Positions 34,424-47,599 of a stretch of DNA of 64,000 bases are shown piece by piece. The stretch's first letter is position 1, and each line of letters begins with the position of its first letter. Made by a program: the position numbers and the translations under genes. Source of the stretch: Zychaea mexicana. Lineage: Eukaryota; Mucoromycota; Mucoromycetes; Mucorales; Lichtheimiaceae. The DNA lies in the NCBI RefSeq assembly GCF_025766255.1, contig NW_026516776.1:62001-126000 (forward strand), written 5' to 3'. The notes under the pieces are model-generated. The model saw only the letters and a list, made by a program, of their open reading frames with translations. It ran no database searches and was not told where the DNA came from.

Positions 34424-36172
34424 ATGGTCAAACAAGTGTTAAGCGAAGAATGTCGCCCATCCGTTGAGTCACAGTCAGGCAACGAAAGCATCGATGCCTT
34501 CGACAAATCCTCCTCACACCCAAAGAACAAATGGTTTTCACTACCAGAAATCGATCAGCAAGGAATTACCCCCATACCTGAAGACGAGCGTCCCCACGAA
34601 CGAATCACGGATAACTTTACGATGTGGTTCAGCATCAACTCTAACTGGATAGCTATGTCAATTGGTATGCTCGCTACACAAATATACCACATCAAATTCT
34701 ATGAAGGTCTGCTCTGTATTATATTTGGCAATATGGTTTCTGCTCTTCCAGGTAAAATGAGCGTAATAGAGTCCATTGCTTTGAAACTTATATTTCCATT
34801 AAAAAAAGGCTGACATATTGGATCTTTTGTATACTAATGCAGGGGCAGTGTTCGCCACATTCGGTGCTCGATATGGCTTGCGACAAAGTGTGATAGCCAG
34901 GTACAGCTATGGCATGATCCCAAGCTCGATTGTATCAGCCATTATTGTTCTTTCATACTTTGGCTGGGGCATCGTTGACATTATTCTTGCTGCTCAGTTG
35001 TTGACCGCAGTCCAGTCACATTACGGTGCTTCAGCTGATTTTCCGTTATGGGCCGGTATTCTTGTGATTATCGCGGTAACATTGGCGATTGGCGTTTTTG
35101 GATACTCTATCGTCCATTTAGTCGAGCGTTGGACCTGGTTGCCACTTTGGATCATATTTTTCATCATTCTTGGGTTAAGCGCGCCGCATATGGATCTCTC
35201 CGCGGCAACGTCCAGTAGTGTACAAAGCGATGTAGGCGACATCGTGTCATTCTTTGCAACGATCGCCTCTACTAATCCTGTATGGGTCCAGTGCGCTGCA
35301 GATCTCACATCGAAACAGGTTAGTTTTGGAAAAACATACTTGGAAAAAATAGTGCTATCGTTTGATAGTGTTGCCGTCAGCAGCAATGAATAGAGCGTTA
35401 GGAAAAGATGCAAATTTTATTCATACATATGCATATATACAATATACAGCCAGCAACATTCAACAGATACGTGATAGCGCTATTGACGTATTTTGGAGCA
35501 GTCATCCCTATTATTCTTCTGGAAATCTTTGGATTCTCACTTGCTATATCGATAGCACAGCCAGATCAGAATCCAACGTGGAGAGCAGGGTATGAAGCCA
35601 ATAGCGCGGGTGGACTAGCTAGCGCAATCCTTGAGCCAGTAGCAGGCTTTGGTAAACTTTGTTTGGCTATTATGGCTTTCGGCATGATTGTTCACGTAGT
35701 ACCAAACAATTACGGAGCATCACTGACAATGCAAGCCTTGATCCCCGGTCTACACAAAATTCCAATATGGGTACTCACAATACTGACGGCAGCCATCATT
35801 ACTATTGCAGCCATTGCGGGTGCCGAGCATCTTGCAGCTATATTGCAAGGCATTTTACCATTCCAAATGTACTGCATGTCGCCTTACATAGCGATATTAC
35901 TTATCGAACACTTTGTGATGCGTAGCGGTCATTATCCGATTGACATCTGGAATTCTCGCAGCGAGTTACCTATAGGATTGGCTGCCACTTTCTCGACAGT
36001 GGGCGGTTATGCTTTCGCTTTTTTGGGAGCAAACCAAAGCTTTTTCACTGGGCCCATAGCTCAACGCATTGGTGAACATTATGGTGAAGTTGGTATATGG
36101 CTTGCGTTTGGCTTTGCAGTATGCACGTATCCAGCGGCACGGTGCCTTGAAAGGCGGCTCTTTGGAAGATAG
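34424..36172 (+). CDS. NCS1-family purine-cytosine permease (Fcy2-like)
   Basis: Plasma-membrane nucleobase:proton symporter of the NCS1 family. The polar N-terminus (MVKQVLSEECRPSVES) leads to IPEDERPHERITDNFTMWFS and the first spans. Then come VFATFGARYGLRQSVIARYS, VSAIIVLSYFGWGIVDIILAA, a tryptophan-rich span near VERWTWLPLWIIFF, and NPVWVQCAADLTSKQ. A second intron (about 35320-35450) leads to QPATFNRYVIALLTYFGA. Further features are GFGKLCLAIMAFGMIVHVVPN and a last part with ELPIGLAATFSTVGGYAFAF, ending RCLERRLFGR. About 12 spans and 480 residues fit the Fcy2 branch better than the uracil/allantoin branch. Substrate choice cannot be read from the sequence alone. Two introns. Confidence 0.9.
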
Positions 36173-38692
36173 CGCAGCGCAACATGCAATGTTGACGACG
36201 TCAAGATAGAAGTGTACTATACAAGCTTACAGCACCACTACCATTGTTTATATTATCAGTATACTAGTTCAGTTAAAAAGTAACCATGTATATAGTAGAA
36301 GGTTATTTTATATAAAATATCGGTGTATTTGGACAGCGAAAGGGGCCGATCGCTGGATTAAAATAGGTGGATGAATAGGGATCAACGGGGAGAAATTTCC
36401 GTGGTAGCGAGAATTTACTAATATACACTTTAGATAAATGATATGCTATACATTTACGGAAAGAAGTATGTGGTGGTCAGATAACTGTATAAATGTCTCC
36501 TTCTTGCATAACGATGAAGAGGTATTGAACATCAAAAAAGAGAAACTGTATATCTCAGTTTAATAAGCCATGCTTTGTGGTAAATTGCAATACTCGTTGT
36601 AGAGCGTTGAAAATCATCTCTCTTTCTATGACTCACCCTAACCTTCGGGAACATCGAAGGGGTAAACTTATTCTACAGCCAGAGAAAATACACATTAAAC
36701 CTTTTCGGAACCTTGAGACACGTCTGAAGAAGGCTGCTTACAAGATAGTGCTTGGGTTATATGTCAGATTTCGTGTCACCACGGCAATCGTGGCGATCTT
36801 ATTTGATGGTGAGATGTTTGGCAATGAAAGGCGGCGGTACTACTTGCATACTCATCATTGTCGCCATTGGTCAATAAAAGATTTTATAAAACGAATATAT
36901 AAGCATCCGTTGGTCGATTAAGATGTTATCATAACACCGTTTTCATTGTGTGTCTAATGCATATAATATGCGTAGTGACTTGGCGGAGCATATGTATGAT
37001 GTATGGAGCGGTAACGATCATAAACGTTAACAATGGAAGCACATCCTGGGACTCATCCCATGACGGTTGCTGACGATGGAAGGAAAGAAAAAGAAGGAAA
37101 ATTGGTTTTATCAATGCGAATCCACGTGACTAACTTTATATATGTACATGAATGCTTCCTCACCATCACAGTCATTGAAAGAGCTTATGACTGTCATATA
37201 AGATACACTAAAAACACAGACATATTTCATAACCAGCATTTCTGGACATGTAAGTATAGTACTGCAATATACCGTCATGAAAAGGCTGTTGCTAGTGGCA
37301 ACGGCGGTGATGCTGGCAACGACACGATGCGATGGTGATAGCAACAAAATGGATAACAATGCTGTTGCAAAAGATGTTCTGCTAAGGTATCTATTGCTAG
37401 GATAAGTAGTGCCTTTGGTCACTGAATGATTGTGCGAGCAAAGAGGCGGAAAGAAGGAAACAAAGTATGCATAGGTACCCGTTCCAGGTACCATACGTAT
37501 ATTTCAGGCAGGTATATCTGGTAGCGTAGCACAGATACAAAGTCAGAAGAAGGAATGCTCGATTTTGTTTTTCTGTGTCTCTCAGTGTACAGTACTTTAG
37601 CTAACTTATCACTTTCCTTTCTGTAATGAAGTATATCATATGGACAGGAAATCTCCATATACGATACAGAGATTTAGATATGTCAGAAAAAGGCAATCAA
37701 CCATAAATGTGCATTTTATGCTTTATCTAGCTCCTAACGCCGCCTGTCTCTTTATATGTACCTATGTAGATGCTTCGTGGGAAGAAATCAACCGTGTAAG
37801 ACTTGATTTTGACCTGTCTGTGATCGCTACCTGTCATACGTTCTTCTCGTTACAAGCCTATGAGTAATGGATTCCCAAATTCGTCGTTTTACTGTTGCAA
37901 TTATCTGGCCGGATGATAGAGATGATGAAAATAGAGATGACCATGTACTATAACGTCAGTAAAAGTGATAAATTATGATGGGAAGGCTAGATCATTTTGC
38001 AAGAAAGCTGAGATGCTAAAAACAACAAAAAGATTCTGCACAATGGTGTAATTAATCTTACCAACTACAATAACATTGGCTATCTAAAGATCAAAAGAAG
38101 AGGTCACTACTGTTTCAAGCCTGTATGTAGCCACACAAGGCATAGCGACGAAGCATTTCGATTTACTAGTGCCCGGACAGACAAAAACGGAGAAGAAAGA
38201 AGTACAGAAATGAGGAGCGTGGTGGCCGGAAAATTGTGTCGCTATCTGTTGTGTGTGTGTCTTTGGGCACAAACGTGGGTACATGTTACTTGGCCCTGTT
38301 TTCTGGACATGGCACATACACACCATAACCAGCAATGACACTAACAGCAATAGCGATAGACGGCTTGAAAACCAAGAAACAAACACGGCCCTCTCGTGTC
38401 GCGACCTTCCCCCTACAGAGATGAACGTAGTAGTTTTGGAGTCGCAGAAGATGTGATGACTTGAGAAAAAGAAGGAAGGTAGAATTTTTATTTTTTTGTA
38501 TTACAATGGATCAGGTACCAGCTGGTTTCTTTTTACCCCCCATGGGGTGTGTGCGTGTGTGATGATGATGATCATGCTTTGGCGATGTGTTCTTCGTCAT
38601 CACAGCATTGTTAGAATTAAAAGTCAGTTCCCATCATCATGTTCTACATCAGACGTCAGCACGTTACTGCGTGCCCTCCGGCGACGCTCCTC
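36173..38692. other. Gene-poor region
   Basis: About 2.5 kb, AT-rich. The only item worth marking is the short signal-peptide-like frame at 37277. GT microsatellites occur near 38250 and 38548-38560, and a GATGATGATGAT run near 38562. Frames at 36577-36921 and 37111-37494 are unassigned and look like chance. Confidence 0.4.
37277..37405 (+). CDS. Possible tiny secreted peptide (signal-peptide-like frame)
   Basis: A 42-codon frame. The first 20 residues (MKRLLLVATAVMLATTRCDG) look like a textbook secretory signal, followed by a polar DSNKMDNNAVAKDVLLR segment. A GTATCT donor could splice after LLR, so the true 3' end is uncertain. There is no similarity evidence, and a frame this short can arise by chance. 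Confidence 0.2.
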   Translation: MKRLLLVATAVMLATTRCDGDSNKMDNNAVAKDVLLRYLLLG

Positions 38693-38698
38693 TATAAA
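38693..38698 (+). promoter_or_regulatory. TATA box of the spermidine synthase gene
   Basis: TATAAA about 92 bases before the ATG at 38790. Forty bases further upstream (38651-38658) AGACGTCA resembles a cAMP-response-type element. Confidence 0.45.
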
Positions 38699-38789
38699 AC
38701 GGGCGGGGAATCCGGGTAGCATTGCATGTACTACCTTTCTCTTCTTATACTCTGTATGTAAATCGTACAAGACCAAAAAGAAGTAAATA

Positions 38790-40108
<1,319 letters not shown>

Positions 40109-40315
40109 GGTACTACTGCTGACTACTACACCAAGCAGTATCAGCAAGAGCAGTAGAAATACTACTTGAGTACCATCATACCATGCCCCATCCACTAGTA
40201 CAATTTCTTCACCGCATCAAACAAACTGTACATTTACCATACACACACACACTCTCTCTGCTCTCAGTAAATAAAAAAGAATACACACTGCAAGCGGCGC
40301 CTTAATATAATCGAG

Positions 40316-42230
40316 GTGTCGCGACAGCATGAATCTTTCTGTTCTCTCTTTTTCTTCTGTTCTTCAACCATACCTCCATCACTGGACAGCACTGTCAGGC
40401 ACATAGCCGCTAAAAGCAGTATCACCAACAGCAATGAGCCTACCCGTAATCAATTTGGACCAGCATCCTCTACTATCGAGTCAGTAACCAAACGAAAGCG
40501 TGGAAAGAACGACGATCAAGATGGCGATTCAAACAACACGGCCGCCAAAATCAAAGTGACAGTAGCACCACTACTGCTAGCAAAGCAGTACTGATCACCG
40601 CAGCTAAAAAAAATATAAAAGCGACAGAGAAAGATGGTGCTGACCATTAACACGGTCGCCAGCGTACCGCAACCCGCTTCGCCCTTGGATCTCTGGAAGA
40701 ACATCCTCAGTCACTTGTGTCCGTCGCAAATAGCACGATTTGCAGCTGCATCACCTGCCCTACAATCACTTGCCTTGTGTCTTCCGATCTGGCAAGAGAT
40801 CTGCGAAAAAGCCAAGCTACCTGCTCCAACAACCAAAAAGAGGCTCATGCAGCACGCCTGTTAGTTTATGCAAGAAATTATACGAGCAATGTTTTGCCGG
40901 ATACGTAGGCACAACTCACAGTGGCGGCTGTCAAGCGCTTTACCCGTCGACTCGAAAGAGCAAAAGAAAACCATCAACATGTGTCTCAAATGCCGCCAGA
41001 AGCACTTTGAGCAGTATCCTAAACCTGGTATGACCGATTGGCGTCGCAAGACATACGCGATCAAATTGGTGTAGACGCACAAGAAGCCAAGCGCAAGGCA
41101 GCTTCAGATCGACGAGCAAATAAGGTCTGGGAGAAGCAACAGGAACGGCGCAACCAGCTAGCAGAAGCACTTGCGAACGAAGGGTTTTAGCTCAATAAAG
41201 GAGATATCGGATGCAAGCTCTATATCGCGAGCGGCAGAAAAACAGGAACTTTTGAACACCTTGTCGCACGCATTGTCGAACATTCTTAGCGCGAGCGTGC
41301 AAAAGAACGACACCAACAGCTCAAGAACAGACTTGATCTGCATGGTATCAAACTACGATCTGACTTACGCCTGGAAGCAAGCGGATATCGAGTCTGGAGA
41401 AGGTGGACGAGAGGGTCGAAGCATAGATCGAGAAGCTTTGGGCTTTAGCCGAAACAACTTAAAGTGAGGATCGTCATATGTTTGGTCATACGGTCGAACC
41501 CACAAGTCCATAAATTCTGAAAGAAGGAGGACCAAGGCGCTCAAGAAATACATCCTCAAACGAATCCAGCATGGCATGTGGAACGACGTCAATGAAGATC
41601 CGAATAACCTGATCGACCACCGAGCTTGTTGTGGGACCTTATAAGACAAATTTCACACCCGATCTGGAGTGCTTAATATCGGTGTATTGGCTGGCAAGAC
41701 AAGTGCAAAGGATGGATCCCACAGATCTTACGAGTCTGACGGATGAATTTCTACTTCGGATCATGGAAGTAGGCGTTAAAACTCCTGTCCAGGAATGACT
41801 TAATTGAGCTGATCGTCAAAAGGCGTTGTCATCACCATGAAAGAAGAACGAGCAAAACACATTCACGCAGCCTTTACCACAAAAGTCAGAGGAAGCCTTC
41901 TTAGCTGCAGCAGCTAGGGCAGTTGAGGAAGTACATTATGAGTATGATCGACAGTTCACGTCAGGTTGTACTGGACTAGATCAAGGGAAAGTACATTAAG
42001 GAAATGGCCAGCGATCTACCTTTCATTCTTCAAGACTTCTTCAACACAAGCAGTAAGAATAACTCACAACTGACCAACTCGCAGTACTATCATTGCAGGG
42101 ACGTAATTTCCGCAAACAAGCCAGTTAAATCAAAGAATAGGAAGGAGTTCAGCCAAAGTACCTGATGGAGTTGCTGAAGTCCATCAAGTCTTATCGAATC
42201 CTTACAGCATCCAAGTAAGGCCGCTATCAC
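40316..42230 (+). pseudogene. Decayed F-box gene
   Basis: Long coding-like sequence broken by many stops and frame changes. The first part (about 40440-40590) has a basic stretch VTKRKRGKNDDQDGDSNN. The F-box-like block in the frame starting 40634 reads PASPLDLWKNILSHLCPSQI, then ARFAAASPALQSLAL. This frame stops at 40862; the text continues one frame over (LLVYARNYTSNVLPDT), then returns as INMCLKCRQKHFEQYPKPG and TDWRRKTYAIKL, then shifts again at VDAQEAKRKAASDRRANKVW. Similar broken fragments (TGTFEHLVAHIVEHS, LKKYILKRIQHGMWNDV, ISHPIWS) run to about 42200. No intron set rescues the frame. I infer a recently inactivated member of a fungal F-box family, because the decayed text is still easy to read. 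Confidence 0.75.
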
Positions 42231-42700
42231 CTTATCTATCAACTAGAGTATATCATTATCAATATCAGTTTCTATATATGCATACAAAGGACATTCACTA
42301 TCATAGCAAATATGCTAGTCCTCTCGCATTCCGTGGTAATAAGCCTCATTTATTACCCTTTCATCGGATGCTCCCCCTACTCTTCTGCAAGAGGTTAAAG
42401 CATATCCACATAAATAAACATTACTCCATAATAGCAATCATCCATCGCAAAGAAAAATTGGATGTGGTAAACGAACTCTACATTCCTTCACAACTGTGGG
42501 AAAGCAAGGTATATATAGTGATATGTGACGTGACGAATGATGATGATGATGACTGACAATGATAATACAATTGCTAAAAAGGAAAATAGGGAAAAGGGCA
42601 TTTGTAGCAAAATTTGTTCGAGATACTCATAGTAATAGTGGAATTTGAACGATGTTGGTTAGTGATAAAATTACGGAGGAGAGAAGAGCAGGCAAAGAGG
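42231..42700. other. Intergenic, no supported gene
   Basis: 3' flank of the F-box relict and of the MINDY-like gene. A GATGATGATGATGAT repeat lies near 42538-42552. A 92-codon frame at 42278 has no recognisable features. Confidence 0.45.
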
Positions 42701-45008
42701 CTAACAAATGATACAACTTTGTTTTTTCTTTCGCTTTGCAGCCAGGTGATCAGTATGTCGTTGCTCTGCTAATAACTGTTGTTGTTGTTGCTGCTGCTGT
42801 TGTTGCCATTGTTCTTGTTGCTGACGATGACGACGCTGTTCTTCTTCCGCACTCGAAAATTCATGTTGCTGCAGAGAAAGTGCCAGAACATAGCTAATAA
42901 AATTGTAATGTTCAAGTATCCTTTCAATAAACCAACCTTTCTCTCATACATATGTGCAAGCAAGCAAAAAAAAAGGCCAAAGGAAACCCTTACTCTAAAT
43001 CATCTTGTCCTGCTTGTGGAGGAGGTGAGCGGACAATTTCAGGCTTCTTAAACATGCTATTGAAAAATTCAGATGATCCTTGGTCAACATCACCTAAATT
43101 CTCCCAGACAACCATTTCCTCGGAAGCCAATCCTGAATCTGTTACGAGTATATAGAGTGTGGATGTTTCTGGGTGCTTGAAAAGCGTAGAGAACTAATAT
43201 GTAAACATATATTGATTAAAAAAGGTTTTTCAAATACATGATTCTAATCTAATCTTAACAAAGAAAGCAAAAGTGTAATTTGGGCTTACATGGTTATTAC
43301 GAAACAGTACACAGAGCTTATTGCTTGGGATCGTCGAAACCAACGATTCGAGACCATGATATGTCAGTTGTGTTGCTGTATCTTCCAGAAATGCTGCCGC
43401 GACAAGACCTATCGCACCACATAATTACATTAGATCTTCGCAGTATATCCGCCGGTTTTCTCTACTTGCTATTTACCTTCTTGGATTTGTCGCTCTTCTT
43501 CTGGAGACCATTGCTTGGATCCGCCGTTCATTGCATGTTTTCCATCTGCACTTTCGACGACAGCACCACTGCTCAATGTATCACCACGAACCACACATTC
43601 TACCACAGAGTTATACGATCCACATTTCTCCGCGACTATTCGATATGTTTCTCGATCCTACCAATAGCAAAATATAAGCATACATTACTTCCGGTGAATA
43701 TTCACGAGATGCCTCTACCTTCCACACACACACACATACTTGAGGATCTGCTAGCCATCCATGTACAAGATCAACGCCAAATAAATCGAACATGGCAAGT
43801 TCGGCAGTCGGCTCAAATCCTCGTATCGATGAAAATCGAACATTGACATCTGTGGATATTCGACTACTGTGTTAATAACTCGTTGAAATCCAGCCTTATA
43901 TAGGTCATTACTTGCATACAAACTTACCTAATCCCATTTGAAGGTTGGGAAGTATAGATAATGCAGCATCCAGATTATATCGGTAAGTAAGAACATATTC
44001 TGCCGTGGATTGTCTAGAATCAACTCGATCCATGTCAGTAGCTTCATATTGAGTTGGGCTGGCTGATACAACTTCTTGCTGCTGTTGCTGATTTTCACTT
44101 CTCTATAGAAATACACGTGTAAACATGTCGTCAAAGTGAAAGAACTTGAGGATCCATGCCTCCAAAACTACTCATTTTTTTGTACCTTAGAATCATCAGT
44201 ATTGGGAGAAGGACCATGATTAAGCAAATAATCCCCCAAACGCTCCACCAGGTATTCGAATGTCACCTCCTCTCGATCGGGCGGTCTGATTTCGAGATCA
44301 CCTCGCAAAAACAAAACATTACATATTGCCACGAGGGGGCATGGCCCATTTTCTATTGATGGCATGATGTTATCAGAGATAATGCCACTCTTTGGTGGAT
44401 TGTCCGTATAGTTCACATACCATTCTGTGTAATTATGAGGACGTCCTTCTTCTTCCCAGTAGCAAAGTCAAACCATCGAATCCTTTTCGTCAGATATTCT
44501 TGCGCTGCACCAGTTTGCTCAGAAGGTTGCTGCTGTTGTTGTTGTACTTCCTGTTGCTGTGTTTGCTCTTCGTTTTGTATCTCTTGTTTGCTTTGCACTT
44601 GCCCGTCTTGCTGCTGCTGGTGTGTTTGATCCTTTTGTGGCTGTGGTTGAGGCCGTTCTTCCTGCGTTGCTGGTGGCAGTGGTGCTGCTCCTAACGACAT
44701 TGACGATAAAGATAGTTCTTGCCTGTAACGTTGAGTTTGGGCCTGCTCACATTGCTGATCATTAAGCAAATCGGGTGCGTCGGCTCTACTGCTAACGGAG
44801 GTCTCAGCATCTTTGGCAGCCGACGTTAATGTCGGTTCTGGTGGTCGTGTCTTCGTCGTTACTCGTGGCGATTGTTGTAATGATGTGTCCTCTAAAAATA
44901 GTAATTCGACAAGCGCGAATCAAACGGTAAGTGCATTATAGATATCAAGTTTATAACGTCATTCCCTTCTTTACCAGTGGATAGGCTGTCTTTAGTAGAG
45001 GTTGACAT
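42701..45008 (-). CDS. MINDY-type deubiquitinase (FAM63/Miy1 family)
   Basis: Cysteine protease of the MINDY family, which prefers K48-linked polyubiquitin. Start MSTSTKDSLSTG at 45008 with a GTAAAG donor. The second exon is long, with a Gln-rich disordered region and then YLTKRIRWFDF. Next comes the catalytic block IENGPCPLVAICNVLFLRGD (nucleophile Cys in GPCPL) with VTFEYLVERLGDYLLNHGPS. Further exons give TYRYNLDAALSILPNLQMGL, DVNVRFSSIRGFEPTAELAM, MFDLFGVDLVHGWLADPQ and LVSTIPSNKLCVLFRNNH. That catalytic His is followed across an intron by FSTLFKHPETSTLYILVTD. The tail is Gln-rich and ends KKKQSCIIC at TAG 42701-42703. That end has the shape of a CaaX prenylation box. About seven introns. 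Confidence 0.9.
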
Positions 45009-46734
45009 TGGTGTCTTTGCTTGCTATCTTCTCTTAAAGTAAGGAAGAAGGTGGGACAAGGGGAGGGAACTAGTCTCGAAAAAGAAAAAGGGGGAGGTGC
45101 TGTTGTAGGCTCACTCTTGCTTGCTTGCTTATAGAAATTGGTAGCTATAAAAACAGATAGAGAGGCAACTGGGTCGTTTCTTTTGCTGCTGTCACGTCCC
45201 AAACAAGTCCTTATCGCTTGGCGTAATTGCATGATCCGCGCTCAGCAACTTTCTGTGTTGCTTATTCGTCTTTTTCCACCTCGTGGCATTTTGATTTCTG
45301 CTCTCTCTATCTTCTCGAATGGAGTCTCCACTCTTGCACATCCATCTCGAGTGACAATATAATTAAATGAGAGCCTTTTGTTGGTACATAGCATCTCACA
45401 CTACTTTGATTAATCACACAATCATAAGCAGGAAATCGACTTGAGTGGCTACCCTTTAAAATTAACTATTTTCCCTATGCAACACGTTGTTTCAGCCTGC
45501 CACTCAGGCGCACCAATGATATACCCGTTCTGCCGGCTGACGCGCTGCTACATGGTTATTTTCATATTGTGTTTCGCATGGCATAGTGGAGACGCTTTGT
45601 TCCCTCCATACTTATGTTGTAATTGCGTATAGTCCTATCTAGGGGGTGAGATCCTTCCCCGTATTGGGGCTGTAAATGCATAGCAGTAACCAGTGGAGGA
45701 GAGGGATATTCAACAATAGGAAAGCAGCTCTCTTTTTCCCCTCCTTATTTTTGGTTTCGATTGCTCTGGTAACAAGACTAGAAATTTTTCGTACGTATAC
45801 GATCTGGAGGCCTCAAGGTACCCAGGATAAGATCAATTTGATACTGATGGAGCATGGCTCGTAACACATAATTCAAATAAGTCTTCTTGTATCTGAAACC
45901 GCATTATATCGTTATTGTTTATATGTATATGGGTATGGAAATCCACTCTCGTTATGTATGGCTTGAATACATGTAAATTCTCATTTGGACTTTTGCTATT
46001 GGCAGACTTAGCAGTCGAACTTTGCATAATCCGATCAAAGAGTACTCATATATTAGACTCGCAACAGAGAACTTGGTGAGGATTTGAGCTTTGGACTGCA
46101 CTACTAACAGAGTTGCGGATTTATTCATGGATAGTAATGTAGCAATTTTTCAGCGGACGTTCATAGTGTGGTGCTAGTCCTGAACTCATTGTAGGCGTGG
46201 CGCCTACTTCCACATTTTCTAATCATATATTTTTAACTTGAATATTCGATCTTGACGGTAGACAGAGGTCCTTTTGTATAGTGAACATAGTAATGAATAC
46301 CATGTATACTAAATAAACCCATGGATCACACAACCTGGAGTATCTATAAAGTCTATAATCTTTTGCAAAGCGCTGCAGAAATAATAGCTCATTTCGAGTT
46401 ATGATCGTTTCCTCGTAATAAATAGAGCTATTGTTGGTATAGTACGAATGTTGGGTATGAACTTTCTTTCTTTAATTGACACCATCAGTGTTATTTTTAA
46501 GGACATTGTAAAAACTAAGCGATGCAGCACAATGAACACTCAATACTGGACTGTTAAGTTAACGATGAACACTAGGGATCACATTCTGGCAGAAAGTTTC
46601 ATATTTAAAGCACTTGTCATTTCCTTTGTCTTGCACTTCCCTTTAACCACTTTGCTTCTCCAATCCTCCAAGTCCTGCACTTACTATCAACTACCCCTAC
46701 CAGTTTCTTCAGTATTAGCACTATTAACAACACC
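45009..46734. other. Intergenic, no supported gene
   Basis: About 1.7 kb between divergent genes. AT-rich. The hairpin-like GATCCTTCCCCGTATTGGGG near 45650 is the only structured element noticed. Frames here are short and unrecognised. Confidence 0.45.
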
Positions 46735-47599
46735 ATGTGGACCGAAAGCGATAAGCGTATCGTCATTAAAGCCAAGGGAGAGAAACCCAATTGTGCTTGG
46801 GAGAAAATCGCCCTATCAATCAAACATCGGCACTCGGCGGAAGGGTGTCGAAAAATGTACGATCGTGATCGATTTGACTCGGTAAGTAGTCAATAGCATA
46901 CACAAAAGTATAGATACTTTTGCCTTCTTCGGCGGTATTTTGCCAGTTTCTCTGTAGTTTCTTGATCGATGTTGTTGTTGTACTAAAATATTTATTGATA
47001 AATAGAAGCCTAAAACGCCATTGTCCCTCCCTGAACGCCGACAAGTCGCCAAGATGCGCCAGCGTGAGCCGCCTACCGCCTGGAGAAAGGTATCCGCAAC
47101 TGTGGGTCATTCTACCAAGGTCTGCCAGGATCTCATAAAGAACCATGCCACAGACAAAGAACTCAAACGAGGACGTAGAGAGGCTTTGTCGGAAAAGCAA
47201 TGCAAGGAGAAGGAGGCGGAAAAGGCCCAAAAGAAGAAGGAGGGTGCACGAAAAGGTGATGACAACAAGGAATACGAAACGAAGAGATCGTCGGTGGCAT
47301 TGTCAGCACCATCAACCAAGAAAAAAATAAGAAACTCATCTTCGTCGGAAGCAGCCGCAACAAAAAGCTCGTCTAAAGCGTCGTCTTCGCCTTCAACTGG
47401 CGCTGCTGCAAAGAAGGTGACCACTGTCAAAAAACGTTGGACAGATGAAGAACAAACTAAGCTTATCCATCATCGCCGTGATGGAAAGTTAGCTTGGAAA
47501 GATATCGCTCGTGATCTTGGCCGTACTGTTCCTTCATGCCAGTCCAAGCATCAACGTGTTAAAAATTGGCTGCTCGAGCACCCCAGAAACCATAATTAA
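46735..47599 (+). CDS. Myb/SANT-domain protein
   Basis: Probable DNA-binding nuclear protein. Two exons: ATG at 46735, donor GTAAGT after DRFDS, acceptor AAATAG before KPKTPLSLPE. The N-terminal block MWTESDKRIVIKAKGE with AWEKIALSIKHRHSAEG and CRKMYDR resembles a SANT/Myb repeat. The middle (SLPERRQVAKMRQRE, then TAWRKVSATVGHSTKVC) may be a weaker second repeat. A long Lys/Glu- and Ser-rich linker follows. A third, clearer repeat lies at the C-terminus: KKRWTDEEQTKLIHHRRDGK, then AWKDIARDLGRTVPSCQSK and HQRVKNW. The total is about 260 residues. Target genes cannot be inferred. Confidence 0.82.

Noticed and set aside
37111..37494. 127-codon minus-strand hydrophobic frame
   Set aside because: No family resemblance and not supported by splice signals; hydrophobic stretches look like chance.
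47107..47430. 107-codon minus-strand frame rich in Phe, Ser and Leu
   Set aside because: Antisense of the Lys/Glu/Ser-rich linker of the Myb/SANT gene.
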